A stretch of 36,186 bases of DNA from Porphyromonas sp. oral taxon 278 str. W7784 (GCF_000467855.2 NZ_KI259228.1:103105-139290), one strand, 5' to 3'. Positions 1-8,104 are shown, counted from the first letter of the stretch. The notes: generated by a model not told the origin, from the letters alone. Numbers and translations: made by a program.

Positions 1-112
1 AAGAAAAAATATTTTCTTGCGGAAGGAAATTTCGTGCCTTGCGGAAGGGGCAAATTTTCATGCGCACGGAAGAAAATTTCTATGCGCACAAAAATTTAAC
101 GGCTTGCCCTTG
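1..112. repeat. AT-rich 22-bp-period palindrome array (partial, continues left of window)
   Basis: Ten-base cores of the form cTTGCGGAAg or cATGCGCACg are centred at about 20.5, 42.5, 63.5 and 85.5, with a degenerate fifth unit near 107.5. Steps are 22, 21, 22 and 22 bp. The cores are separated by A-tract/T-tract linkers such as GAAATTT and AAAATTT. The core at 16-25 is identical to the one at 38-47 and to one in the larger array at 7682-7996, so both belong to one family. The array lies just past the stop of the FtsX-like gene and runs off the left edge. The rest of the 1-168 gap shows no gene. Confidence 0.8.
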
Positions 113-168
113 CAATAGACTTGGTGGGCGAAGAAGAGGGAGCTGGAAGGGGAAGAAGCACCTTCGCC

Positions 169-1365
169 CTAGCGGGCAAAGAGGCGAAGACTATGGATCT
201 TGCGACGGATCGCAAGGGCATTGCAGAGGCTCGTCACGGCGAAGATCCCCAGCCCGATCACGAGCGTGTAGACCAGCGTACCGCCGACTTCGTCCGAGAG
301 CAAGCGCTCCGCCGCCCCGACGTAATAGCTCCGAGCGTAGAAGACCAAGAGAAGCGAAAGCCCCAGGACAAGCACTTCCATGAGCACCGTCACCAAGACG
401 TAGGGAGCGACGAGCTGAGCACGCGTGTAGCCCAAGAGAAGAAGATTCTCCAGCTGGCGGGTGTTCTTCTGAAGGAGTAGGTAGATCGAGAGAAGAAGTA
501 GGTAAATCGAAAGCACCGAGATCAGGGCGCCGACCGAAAGGACTACCAGAGAGAGCAGGCGAAGGAAGTACATCGATTCCCCCGAAGCTAGGCGCTCGCC
601 TTCGCTCTCGTAGTGATGCTCCTTGAGGTAGAGGGCGATGGCGGGGTCGGATGGATTGGTCACCTCCATGATCAGGCGGGTAGACGTGGGCTCTTCTCCC
701 GGAGCGAGCCGGCGATTCATCGCCTCAAGGAAGGGCAGGGGCACCAGGAGCGTGTTGAGTCGATTGGAGAAGCCAACGATGCGCCCCCGTAGGTGGAGCT
801 CTTCCCGCACCCCCGAAAGGTCGAGGCTCAGGGGAAGACTGCTCATCGTCGCCTCAGAGATCAGCGGAAGACCTTGGCTCTGGGCGAAGGCGGAATTGTA
901 GAGGCCGAGGTAATTGCGGGGAATGATGATCGGCACTTCGCCCGTCGCAGGATCGTAGCGCCAGTCCTCGGCCTTCACGTCGAGGAACTCCTCGGGGACG
1001 GCTTCGAAGAACATGTAGGTCGAGACGCCGAGACCGATCTGGAGCCCTGCGGAGACTTGGAACTTCGACGGCGTGAAGCGAGCCACCTTCTTAGCGAAGC
1101 CCTGAGCTTGGAGTGCTTCGATCTCCCGGGAGCTGAAGCTATTCGCCCCCTTCGACCCAAGGAGACCGCCACGCACTTGCTTGGAGAGGATGATGTAGTC
1201 GCCCTTCATGAAGCGGTCCTTCGCTCCGAGGACGCTCATGGCGTCTTGGTAGAACTGGCACCCCACGAGGATGATCGTCACCCCCACGAGATTCGCAAGG
1301 AAGAAGCCGAGGAATTGGAGCGGGCTGATATGTCTTCGCAGCAGGCGGAGCACGAGCTTATTCAT
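169..1365 (-). CDS. FtsX-like ABC transporter permease
   Basis: This 398-residue inner-membrane protein has the FtsX/MacB-type layout. One membrane segment lies near residues 15-37. A periplasmic domain of about 230 residues follows. A C-terminal block has three further hydrophobic segments (about residues 268-300, 320-345 and 360-385). It should be the membrane half of an ABC system with the ATPase encoded 9 bases upstream (1375-2019), in the same orientation. The substrate is not evident. In P. gingivalis-like genomes such permeases are often loosely called lipoprotein-release or FtsX proteins; the sequence does not decide between export, lipoprotein release and a cell-division role. The first ATG (1363-1365) is right after the ATPase stop, which supports the start. 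Confidence 0.8.
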   Translation of the reverse strand: MNKLVLRLLRRHISPLQFLGFFLANLVGVTIILVGCQFYQDAMSVLGAKDRFMKGDYIILSKQVRGGLLGSKGANSFSSREIEALQAQGFAKKVARFTPSKFQVSAGLQIGLGVSTYMFFEAVPEEFLDVKAEDWRYDPATGEVPIIIPRNYLGLYNSAFAQSQGLPLISEATMSSLPLSLDLSGVREELHLRGRIVGFSNRLNTLLVPLPFLEAMNRRLAPGEEPTSTRLIMEVTNPSDPAIALYLKEHHYESEGERLASGESMYFLRLLSLVVLSVGALISVLSIYLLLLSIYLLLQKNTRQLENLLLLGYTRAQLVAPYVLVTVLMEVLVLGLSLLLVFYARSYYVGAAERLLSDEVGGTLVYTLVIGLGIFAVTSLCNALAIRRKIHSLRLFAR

Positions 1366-1374
1366 CGTCGTAGG

Positions 1375-2019
1375 CTAGAGCTTGTAGGTGAAGGAATAGT
1401 TCAGCGGAAGGTGCTTCCCGACAGAGGTAGTGAGGACCGTCGCCCCTTGGGAGCGGGCTTCGTCTTCGATGAGACGGGCCAGAGTCTCGGCATTAGCTTC
1501 GTCGAGGTGGCTTATCGGTTCGTCGAGGAGCAGGAAGTCAAAGGGCTGGGCAAGGGCACGGATGGCGGCTACTCGCTGTTGCTGTCCGAGCGAAAGCAAG
1601 CGGGCAGGCGCATGGAGCTTGTCCGCTATGCCGAGAGCTTCGAAGTAGCTTTCGAGCGTCTTCTTGTCCTTGTGCCCAGTGAGCTGGTTCTTCAGCCAGA
1701 CATTCTCCCAAGCCGTCAGTTCGTCGAAGAGTCGCATCTCCTGGAAGAGGAAGCTCATAGACCGACAGCGCAGTGCGCTCCACGCCTGAGGTGTCAGCGT
1801 GCGAATATCCTTATCGTCGAAGGCAATCCGCCCCAGATAATCGCCTCTCCAGCCGTAGAGGAAGCTACAGAGAGAAGACTTGCCAGCGCCAGAGGAGGCT
1901 TCGATCAGGTAATGCTGGCCTCGCTCGAAGCTGAGCTCCTGACGCCAGACTTCGGAGACGAGGTCGGTGCGCTCACGGAAGACCTCGGGCAGGACTTGGG
2001 AGAGGGTGATCTGTTGCAT
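1375..2019 (-). CDS. ABC transporter ATP-binding protein, compact (214 aa)
   Basis: A cytoplasmic ATPase that probably powers the FtsX-like permease directly downstream. Visible motifs in order are Walker A (EASSGAGKSS), a Q-loop (FLFQEMRLFDE), the ABC signature (LSLGQQQRV) and Walker B with D-loop (FLLLDEPISHLD). The usual switch histidine after Walker B (typically VTHD) is not seen: the segment reads VLTTSVGKH, so T or S is at the expected place. The start at 2019 (MQQITLSQ) is preferred over the in-frame ATG at 2136, because the extra 39 residues are low quality and outside the ABC fold. The family is usually 215-240 residues, so this is a minimal copy. Confidence 0.85.
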   Translation of the reverse strand: MQQITLSQVLPEVFRERTDLVSEVWRQELSFERGQHYLIEASSGAGKSSLCSFLYGWRGDYLGRIAFDDKDIRTLTPQAWSALRCRSMSFLFQEMRLFDELTAWENVWLKNQLTGHKDKKTLESYFEALGIADKLHAPARLLSLGQQQRVAAIRALAQPFDFLLLDEPISHLDEANAETLARLIEDEARSQGATVLTTSVGKHLPLNYSFTYKL

Positions 2020-2178
2020 AGAGAAGGTAGAACTTACTTCATCGCTAATCGTTCGGTAGTGGCAGTGCAAATCGACTGCGCCTGCACGCCCTAGGCTACC
2101 GGCGTGCAAGATATGGATTATCGCCTTACGATGCAAGCGGGAGCGGTGGTATATAGAAATGGACGGGAGGATATAGAG

Positions 2179-2222
2179 AAGCGGGAGCGACCCGAAGCAT
2201 GTGCTTCAGGTCGCTCCCGCTT
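2179..2222 (-). terminator. Long hairpin after the export operon
   Basis: An inverted repeat of AAGCGGGAGCGACC (2179-2192) with GGTCGCTCCCGCTT (2209-2222) encloses a second palindrome, GAAGCATGTGCTTC. It lies 20 bases past the stop of the ABC-2 permease gene (minus strand). There is no clear T-run, so it may be a processing or weak termination structure. It separates the export operon from the ATPase/FtsX pair. Confidence 0.6.
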
Positions 2223-2241
2223 AATAGCTCTCGTCCTTCTC

Positions 2242-3426
2242 CTAAGAGCGACGAAGCAGGCGGCTATAGACCAGCGACGTGATGAGGAAGTAAACCAGCG
2301 CCTGTGCCCACAGCGTGAAGTATTGGGGCAGGATATCGGGGAGCTGTGCGCCCATACTGCTGACCGAGACGAAGGCTTGTACCCCAGGCGTCGACGGGAT
2401 CAGGTAGCCCAGCGCACGTAGTGGCGCAGGCATCGCCGATAGAGGCCACGAGAGTCCTGAGAGGAAAAGGAAGGGGACGGACGTAAAGACCCAGATGATC
2501 ATCGCCTTCTCTCGGTGGCGGGTCATCAAGCTCCAGAAGAAGGAGAAGAAGACCGAAGCCAAGAGCAGAGGCAGAAGAAGGAGCCAGTATGTCAGCGGAT
2601 CCGTCAGCTGGGGCAGGCCAAAGAGCCACGGCGCTATGACCAGCACGAAGAGCGAGGATACCATATAGATATGGAGATAGCAGAGCGCCTTCCCCAGGAG
2701 CATACGCATCACGCTAGCGTAGTGCCCGTCGATGAGGAGAAAGGGAGACGCCAAGCCTCCCCGCTCCCGCTGTGTCCCCGAGACCATCGATATGCCGATG
2801 AGGAGCGTCTGCTGGATGATCAGCACCAAGACTCCAGGCAGGAGGAAGCCCTGGAAGCCACCTTGAGGATTGAAGGGAGCTATCCATTCGCTTTCGATCG
2901 GGCGCACGGAGATGCGTGTCGCCCGCTCCGAAGCAGCGTGATGCCTTCTACCCTCGATCTCACGTCCCATAGTCAGGGCCACTTCCGTAGCCGTCAGGAC
3001 GTACGCCTTGTAGTACATCGCCGCCGAGAAGGTCGTATGCAGGTCGACATGCGCCTGCTGATCGCTATAGATCTGACGGCTGAAGTCCTCGGGGATCATC
3101 ATGATCCCGTAGGCACGTTCTTCTGCTACGAGGCGGTAGGCTTCGGATTCGTTCGCTACTTGTGCTACGACAAAGACGTCGGGGGAAGCATCAACACGGC
3201 GGATATATTCCCGTGAGATCTCCGAATGACTTCTGTCGATCACGACAAGCGGAGCCTCACGGACGACTTCGTTTCCGTAGAGCGCTGCGTAGAGGAAGGG
3301 ATAGACGAAGGGGACGACAATGAAGAAGAGGATGGATCCACTATCTGCGAGGATACTGCGGAACTCAGAGACGCAGACTTGCCACAGGTCTCCCAGACGA
3401 AGACGGATAGATCGGAAGATATTCAT
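2242..3426 (-). CDS. ABC-2 type permease, second of pair
   Basis: A 394-residue inner-membrane protein with ABC-2 transporter topology: one N-terminal membrane segment (about residues 28-48), a periplasmic domain of about 150 residues, then five or six segments in the C-terminal half (about 190-390). It contains RERG (in QRERGG) just after the first C-terminal segment, as in YbhR/YbhS-type permeases. It is last in the operon after the sister permease (gap 7 bases), the HlyD-like adaptor and the TolC-like protein, so it should be half of a tripartite exporter. Cargo is unknown; relatives export drugs or other amphiphiles. No ATPase is encoded between the operon genes. Confidence 0.85.
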   Translation of the reverse strand: MNIFRSIRLRLGDLWQVCVSEFRSILADSGSILFFIVVPFVYPFLYAALYGNEVVREAPLVVIDRSHSEISREYIRRVDASPDVFVVAQVANESEAYRLVAEERAYGIMMIPEDFSRQIYSDQQAHVDLHTTFSAAMYYKAYVLTATEVALTMGREIEGRRHHAASERATRISVRPIESEWIAPFNPQGGFQGFLLPGVLVLIIQQTLLIGISMVSGTQRERGGLASPFLLIDGHYASVMRMLLGKALCYLHIYMVSSLFVLVIAPWLFGLPQLTDPLTYWLLLLPLLLASVFFSFFWSLMTRHREKAMIIWVFTSVPFLFLSGLSWPLSAMPAPLRALGYLIPSTPGVQAFVSVSSMGAQLPDILPQYFTLWAQALVYFLITSLVYSRLLRRS

Positions 3427-3433
3427 AGATGGA

Positions 3434-4606
3434 TCAAGCGATATAGTCTACACTGAGGAGGTACTTCTTCAGCCGTGGAAGCGTCAGAGTTGGCAAGAGG
3501 CAGAAGGCCAAGAGAGCTATATAGTACGGGACAGCTTCGGCAAAGGGCGCCCCGAGGAGCGCTTGGCTGATCCCGATCTGATAGTAATAGCGAAGAGGGA
3601 AGATATAGGCCAGCGCCTGCATCGGTGCTATCATCGAGCTCACGGGCACGCTCATCCCCGAGATGGAGAAGGAGAGCATCCCAAGGAGACTACCTAGGCT
3701 CATCCCCATTCTCAGGATAGGGATCAGCGCAATGAAGAAGATCCCGAGGGCCTGTGCTGCCAGCACCATGCAGAGCATCCCGAGCGCCATGGGTAGCCAG
3801 CCTGACTGGAGCGGGTAACCCATCCATCCGTAGAGGATCGCTTGTATGCTCCAGCCGACCAGGAGAAAGAGAATCGTCTGAGGAAGAAGCTTACCGAGGA
3901 GCGCCTTCACCATCGAACCATCGGCGACACGAAGCCAAGAGGAGGCCGTCCCACGCTTGATCTCTACCCCGATACTATACGAAGTGAGGAGGAAGACCAT
4001 CAGCTGGAGGATCCCTGGCAGGATGGTCGTGGTCAGATAAGCCGAATAGTTCAGCCAAGGATTGCTCATCACCTCGGTGCGTACGACGATCGGCTGTACG
4101 GTGGCCATGATCTCTTCCTGAGTCTTGCCCTTTGCCTGCCCCGTGAGTAGCCCGACCTTCGCCGAAGCTAACTCGGAGATCATCTTCATATCACGGAAGA
4201 CGAAGCTCCCAGCCATCAAATAAGCGCTATTCGTATAATAGTGGAGCTTGGGCTGACGTGCCGAACCGGCCTCCGCCAGTAGCCCTGCGGGGATGTGCAG
4301 GATCCCATACACCTGCCCACGACGCATCGCTTGTAGGGCTTCGGGCATACTCGACGTCACGAGGGTGACTTCGGAATTCTGGAAGACATCTAGGTTGCGG
4401 ATGAGCGCACGGGAAGCAGAACTATGATCCTCGTCCACGACAGCCACGGGCATATTCGTCGGTAGCCCACCGCCCATCATATAGAGCAGGAGGAAGGTCA
4501 CCAGGAGAGGAGCCCCGATGATGGCAAAGAGATAGATCGGACGGGTGAAGAGATAGCTCACTTCACGCCGTACGACTGCTCCTATTCCCTTGAGAGTATC
4601 CCGCAT
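3434..4606 (-). CDS. ABC-2 type permease, first of pair
   Basis: A 390-residue protein with the same plan as its downstream neighbour: a membrane segment near residues 25-45 (LFAIIGAPLLVTFLLLYMM), a periplasmic domain with the typical VAVVDEDHSSASR stretch, and a C-terminal group of hydrophobic segments from about residue 190. The motif EIKRGTASSWL corresponds to the cytosolic loop of ABC-2 permeases. It starts one base after the adaptor stop, which implies translational coupling. It probably forms a heterodimer with the 2242-3426 product. The paralogous pair is typical of Bacteroidota HlyD/TolC export operons. Confidence 0.87.
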   Translation of the reverse strand: MRDTLKGIGAVVRREVSYLFTRPIYLFAIIGAPLLVTFLLLYMMGGGLPTNMPVAVVDEDHSSASRALIRNLDVFQNSEVTLVTSSMPEALQAMRRGQVYGILHIPAGLLAEAGSARQPKLHYYTNSAYLMAGSFVFRDMKMISELASAKVGLLTGQAKGKTQEEIMATVQPIVVRTEVMSNPWLNYSAYLTTTILPGILQLMVFLLTSYSIGVEIKRGTASSWLRVADGSMVKALLGKLLPQTILFLLVGWSIQAILYGWMGYPLQSGWLPMALGMLCMVLAAQALGIFFIALIPILRMGMSLGSLLGMLSFSISGMSVPVSSMIAPMQALAYIFPLRYYYQIGISQALLGAPFAEAVPYYIALLAFCLLPTLTLPRLKKYLLSVDYIA

Positions 4607-4607
4607 A

Positions 4608-5651
4608 TTAGAGTTGCCCCTTATCTAAGATGATCGTCATCCCAGCGAGCAATCCTTCGACAGGCTTTGCGGGATGAGTCGTGATCTCGAAGGTACGTAG
4701 GTCATGCTGGTCACGTGGCTTCGTAGCCTTCCACGTGGCGTAGCTACCCATGTCCTTCATCTTGGTTACCTTGAGTTCGATGGGCTTATTGCCAAGGGCG
4801 GGGATAGTACCACGGAGCGTCGAGCCCTGACGTAGACCTGCGAGCTTGTCTTCACGTACGGCGAAGAGCACCCGCACGGCGCTGTAGTCGGCGATGCTCA
4901 TGATCGGAGCGCCCGTACCGATGAGTTCGCCTCGGTGGGGATAGATCTCTGCGACCAACCCATCAATAGGAGCGACGAGCGCAGCCTCCTTGAGGTAAGC
5001 GCCCACTTCGGAGACCGCACCCGAAGCACGGTCTACGAGGGCTTGGGCTGCCCACTTATCTTCCCGCTGAGCACCATTTAGCGCCATGTCGTACTGGCTA
5101 CGAGCGGCACGCTCGGTAGCACGCATAGCATTCAGCTGTGCCGTAGCTTCGTCGAACTTCTGCGCAGGGAGGACGCCCTCCTTATAGAGTGTCTCGGCAC
5201 GGGCAAAGGTCTTCTCGGCGACTTCTAGCCCAGCCTTAGCCTTCTGCCAAAGCTCATAGGCGCCTTCCTTTTGCTCAGCACGAGCTCCGGCTTGTGCCTT
5301 CTGACTCTGCGCCTGTGCGGCAGACTTCGCTGCCTCTGCCTGCTCAAGCTTGGCAAGCACTTCGGGAGAATAGATCCGGACGAGCGTGTCACCGGCATGT
5401 ACCTGCTGTCCTTCTTCGACGAGGAACTCTGTGATACGCCCTGGGACTTTCCCTGCGATGCGGATCTCATCTACCTCTACTTGGCCGGTGATGATATCTT
5501 CCTTCTCTCCGAAGAAGATAAATCCGGAGAGGGCAAGGAGCACCATCGCCAGGACGACGACGCCGACACCGAAGATGATACTTTTCTTAGCTGAGGGGGT
5601 AGACTCGGCGGATTGGGTGGGGCGAGTCTGCTTAGTCTGTTCTGTACTCAT
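4608..5651 (-). CDS. HlyD-family periplasmic adaptor (membrane fusion protein)
   Basis: This 347-residue adaptor should link the inner-membrane permeases to the TolC-like channel. It has an N-terminal anchor (about residues 24-48, IIFGVGVVVLAMVLLALSG), a biotinyl-lipoyl-like half motif (GKVPGRITEFLVEEGQQVHAGDTLVRI), an alanine-rich coiled-coil hairpin (about residues 105-205), and the return lipoyl half (LVAPIDGLVAEIYPHRGELIGTGAPI). A beta-barrel domain follows. The length fits the EmrA/HlyD group. The gene starts 5 bases after the TolC-like stop and ends one base before the next gene, so it sits in the middle of an operon. Confidence 0.9.
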   Translation of the reverse strand: MSTEQTKQTRPTQSAESTPSAKKSIIFGVGVVVLAMVLLALSGFIFFGEKEDIITGQVEVDEIRIAGKVPGRITEFLVEEGQQVHAGDTLVRIYSPEVLAKLEQAEAAKSAAQAQSQKAQAGARAEQKEGAYELWQKAKAGLEVAEKTFARAETLYKEGVLPAQKFDEATAQLNAMRATERAARSQYDMALNGAQREDKWAAQALVDRASGAVSEVGAYLKEAALVAPIDGLVAEIYPHRGELIGTGAPIMSIADYSAVRVLFAVREDKLAGLRQGSTLRGTIPALGNKPIELKVTKMKDMGSYATWKATKPRDQHDLRTFEITTHPAKPVEGLLAGMTIILDKGQL

Positions 5652-5656
5652 TGTTA

Positions 5657-7015
5657 TTATAGGGCGAGGATATTCTTGAGTTTACTTTCGGAGAGGAGGA
5701 CGCAGATCTGCGCATCGATGAGGCTGTCCTGAGCGCTCATCCAAGCGGTCTGCGCCATGGTATAGTTGAGCAGGGGGATGACGCCTTCTTTGTAGCCAAC
5801 TTCGGCGTAGCGCATGTTCTCCCGAGCCATCTCAACGGCCTTGAGAGCGGTGGAGTAAGCACGGCGGGCGTCGTCGGCGGTGCGCAGAGCCTGCTTCATC
5901 TGGAGGGTGATCTTGGAGCGGGCTTCGGCGAGCTGGAGTTGCTTGACTCGGTGATCGGCCTTAGCTTGTCGGCGCTTGAAGCTACCAGAGAAGAGGTCAG
6001 AGATAGGTACTTCGAGCATCACGCCGAGGTAATACTGCCCACCAAACTCTTTCTTCGGCCCGTTGAAGCTATTTGGATTCGTCGCCGAATAGCTAGCGAA
6101 GCCATAGAGCTTAGGCAGAAGGTCGGCCGACTCGAGGCGCACTCGCTTGGCGTAGATACTGTCGACGAGGCGCAGGGAGCGAACTTCACTTCTCCGCTCT
6201 ACGGCAGAAGCGAGGTCGTCCTCACGGGGCAAGTCGCTCGAAGGAGCGGGAAGGGCGAGCTCCAGCGCCCCTTCGTCGGCGAGGCTGAAGACGGAGGTGT
6301 CTTCGATCCCGCAGAGATCGCCGAGGAGCATCTTGGAGAGCTGGAGGCCGTTCTGCACTTGACTCAGCTTGACCTCGGCTTCACTCAGCTTGGTACGAAC
6401 GGCCAGTCCGTCGGCCCTCGTGGCGACACCTGCGGCTATGGAAGCGTCGACGTTCTTGACCGTCTGCTCCAGTAGCGCCACGAGCTGCCGAAGGAGGCGC
6501 TCCTTGCTGTCGAGGGAGACGACTTGCCAATAGGTCTCATCGACCTTCGTTTCGATCTCGGTCTCGGTGGTATGGCGCAGTTCGCTCTGGAGCTTCTCGG
6601 CGAGGCCAGCCATTTGGTAGCCGGTGGTGATCTTCCCGCCGAGGAAGAGGGGCTGGATGGCGGTGACGTTGGCGACCCACACGTTCTTCAGGTCGATCGT
6701 GCCGAGCGAGCGCAGGCGGTCGGGGATAAGGAAGTTCAGCGACCCGAGGGGCTGATTCCAGTCGACGAGGCGAAGGTCCTTCTGCATGTGTAGGTAGAGG
6801 CCTCGGGCTGTGACCTGAGGGAAGAACTTTGTGAATACCTCCTGTCTTCGGGCGTGAGCGCTTTCACGCTCGGCGTCCTTCTGCTGGAGGGCACGGCTAT
6901 TGGTCTTGGCGAGCTCTCGGCATTGCTCCAGCGAGAGGCGCTCTTGGGCGGAGAGGGGGAGGCTGAAGGCGACAAGCCCCGCGAGCAAGAGGCTCTTGAG
7001 TCGGGAGCGCTTCAT
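5657..7015 (-). CDS. TolC-family outer-membrane efflux protein
   Basis: A 452-residue outer-membrane protein with a signal peptide (SRLKSLLLAGLVAFSLPLSAQ) and two halves of long amphipathic helices as in OEP/TolC proteins. The first half opens with LSLEQCRELAKTNSRALQ and the second carries the matching VEMARENMRYAEVGYKEGVIPLLNYTMAQTAW motif set. It would form the trimeric exit duct for the adaptor and permeases encoded next. Start: ATG at 7015 gives a normal signal peptide (MKRSRLK...); an ATG five codons earlier at 7030 is also possible. The HU-related gene ends 30 bases upstream on the same strand and probably shares the transcript. Confidence 0.88.
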   Translation of the reverse strand: MKRSRLKSLLLAGLVAFSLPLSAQERLSLEQCRELAKTNSRALQQKDAERESAHARRQEVFTKFFPQVTARGLYLHMQKDLRLVDWNQPLGSLNFLIPDRLRSLGTIDLKNVWVANVTAIQPLFLGGKITTGYQMAGLAEKLQSELRHTTETEIETKVDETYWQVVSLDSKERLLRQLVALLEQTVKNVDASIAAGVATRADGLAVRTKLSEAEVKLSQVQNGLQLSKMLLGDLCGIEDTSVFSLADEGALELALPAPSSDLPREDDLASAVERRSEVRSLRLVDSIYAKRVRLESADLLPKLYGFASYSATNPNSFNGPKKEFGGQYYLGVMLEVPISDLFSGSFKRRQAKADHRVKQLQLAEARSKITLQMKQALRTADDARRAYSTALKAVEMARENMRYAEVGYKEGVIPLLNYTMAQTAWMSAQDSLIDAQICVLLSESKLKNILAL

Positions 7016-7045
7016 AGGGAAGGGATACATTCTTTGGCTTGGTCT

Positions 7046-7447
7046 TTATTTAGTCTTGGGTTCATCCCGCTTGATCTGGCAGGCGATACGGCCGAGCGCT
7101 TGGCGGATATTCTTCTTCGGGTGCATGATGATCTTCGCCGGCTGGAGGCTTGCTTCGGTGACTTCCTCGGGCGAATTCATCAGCTTGCCTTGGACGAAGG
7201 GCATCAAGGTACCCATCTCGCCGAGGTCGACGCCTATGCCCTGCTCGAAGCTCGTGCACACAACTTCGGCGAAGGCCCTCAGGGCCGACTCCACGTCAAT
7301 GGGCGAGAGCGAACAGACGCCACTGATCCGCTCGACGACCTGATGGATATCGAGCTTCTCGCGCTTGGTCGGGTAAGCGTAGTAGAGTGTTTGACCAGCT
7401 CGGCGTCCTTGCTTGGACACCTTGCTTTTGATCTCAAGGGTCATCAT
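7046..7447 (-). CDS. HU-related DNA-binding protein (Bacteroidota short form)
   Basis: The 133-residue product resembles the Bacteroidota histone-like HU/IHF-related group. Features are an N-terminal MTLEIKSKVSKQG with the TLYYAYP strand, a helical dimer part (residues about 30-75), then a DNA-binding arm region (GTLMPFVQGKLMNSPEEVT) and the C-terminal PKKNIRQALGRIACQIKR. It should bind and bend DNA as a dimer. The reading frame stays open to 7834, but that extension translates the palindrome array and crosses the promoter at 7551-7583. The start is therefore the ATG pair at 7442-7447. Its position as first gene of the TolC-HlyD-permease operon is unusual and may mean a regulatory link. Confidence 0.8.
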   Translation of the reverse strand: MMTLEIKSKVSKQGRRAGQTLYYAYPTKREKLDIHQVVERISGVCSLSPIDVESALRAFAEVVCTSFEQGIGVDLGEMGTLMPFVQGKLMNSPEEVTEASLQPAKIIMHPKKNIRQALGRIACQIKRDEPKTK

Positions 7448-7550
7448 AATTTCTTCGGTCTTAGGGGGAGGTGGAAGGCTCCCCAAGCAGTCAAATCTTC
7501 GATCACCTATGTAAGGCGAAGGCAACCACCTTCCATAGGTAATCGCACTG

Positions 7551-7583
7551 CAAAGATATTTCTTCCGCACCCAATCTTCCAAA
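7551..7583 (-). promoter_or_regulatory. Promoter of the HU-related/efflux operon
   Basis: On the minus strand a TTTG (7583-7580) precedes TATCTTTG (7558-7551) with 21 bases between. This fits the Bacteroidota -33 TTTG / -7 TAnnTTTG promoter. It implies a 5' leader of about 100 bases before the ATG at 7447. It is the only promoter in the window where both boxes are clear. Confidence 0.65.
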
Positions 7584-7681
7584 TTCCCCCAAGAAATCCT
7601 CTCCTTCTCCCCTCCCGAAGAAGGCGCCTTCCCCTTCCGAATTCCCCTCCTTCTCCAAGGAAAAGAAAGGCTCTGCCGAAG

Positions 7682-7996
7682 GCGCAAAATTTCCGTGCGC
7701 ACGGAAGAAAATTTTCTTACGTAAGAAAATTTCGCCCCCTTCGAACGTCGATTTTTCGCCTTCCGCACGGCGCAAAATTTTCGTGCGCACAGAAGAAAAT
7801 TTCCTTCCGCAAGAAAATATTTTTTCTTCCGCAAGGAAATAAATTTTCTTGCGGAAGGAAATTTGGGCGTCTTCCGAACGGAAATTTTACGCCGTGCGGA
7901 AGGAAAGAAATTTCCTTCCGCACGAAAATAAATTTCCGCATATGCGAAAATATTTTTTCGTATATACGGAAATAAATTTTCTTATATACGGAAATT
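7682..7996. repeat. 22-bp-period palindrome array, 14 units
   Basis: Fourteen 10-bp cores are centred at 7698.5, 7720.5, 7742.5, 7764.5, 7786.5, 7808.5, 7830.5, 7852.5, 7875.5, 7897.5, 7919.5, 7941.5, 7963.5 and 7985.5. Every step is 22 bp except one of 23. Cores vary (CGTGCGCACG, CTTACGTAAG, CTTCCGCAAG, CTTGCGGAAG, CGCATATGCG, CGTATATACG and mixed forms), mostly keeping self-complementarity. Linkers of 12 bp follow GAAAtAAATTTt. The unit at 7709-7732 is a perfect 24-bp palindrome. It lies between the HU promoter and the PurF-like gene terminator, with no coding sense. The remaining gap (7584-7681 and 7997-8104) shows no gene. Confidence 0.92.
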
Positions 7997-8104
7997 TTAC
8001 CCCTCGCAAACCCGCTGGGAATGCGGGGCGTGAGAAGGAGGCATTCTCTCCCGCTTCGGAGAGGGCTCAGGCAGGTAGGCAACCAGGCCTTCCTCCCCTA
8101 CTCC

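Noticed and set aside
793-2094. 433-residue plus-strand open frame
   Set aside because: It is antisense to the FtsX and ATPase genes, which show clear motifs; long shadow frames are common at this GC content.
2020-2136. N-terminal extension of the ABC ATPase to an ATG at 2136
   Set aside because: The extra 39 residues precede the normal start of the ABC fold and show no motif.
169-7447. Genomic island or transposon between the two AT-rich arrays
   Set aside because: No integrase, transposase or target duplication is visible and the genes look like ordinary core or envelope genes; only the recombination idea is kept as a finding.
7448-7834. N-terminal extension of the HU-related protein to an ATG at 7834
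   Set aside because: It would translate the palindrome array and cross a good two-box promoter; the added residues are low-complexity Arg/Lys/Phe-rich.
6854-7975. 373-residue plus-strand open frame
   Set aside because: It runs antisense to the TolC-like and HU-related genes and then through the palindrome array, giving Phe/Lys repeats without family features.
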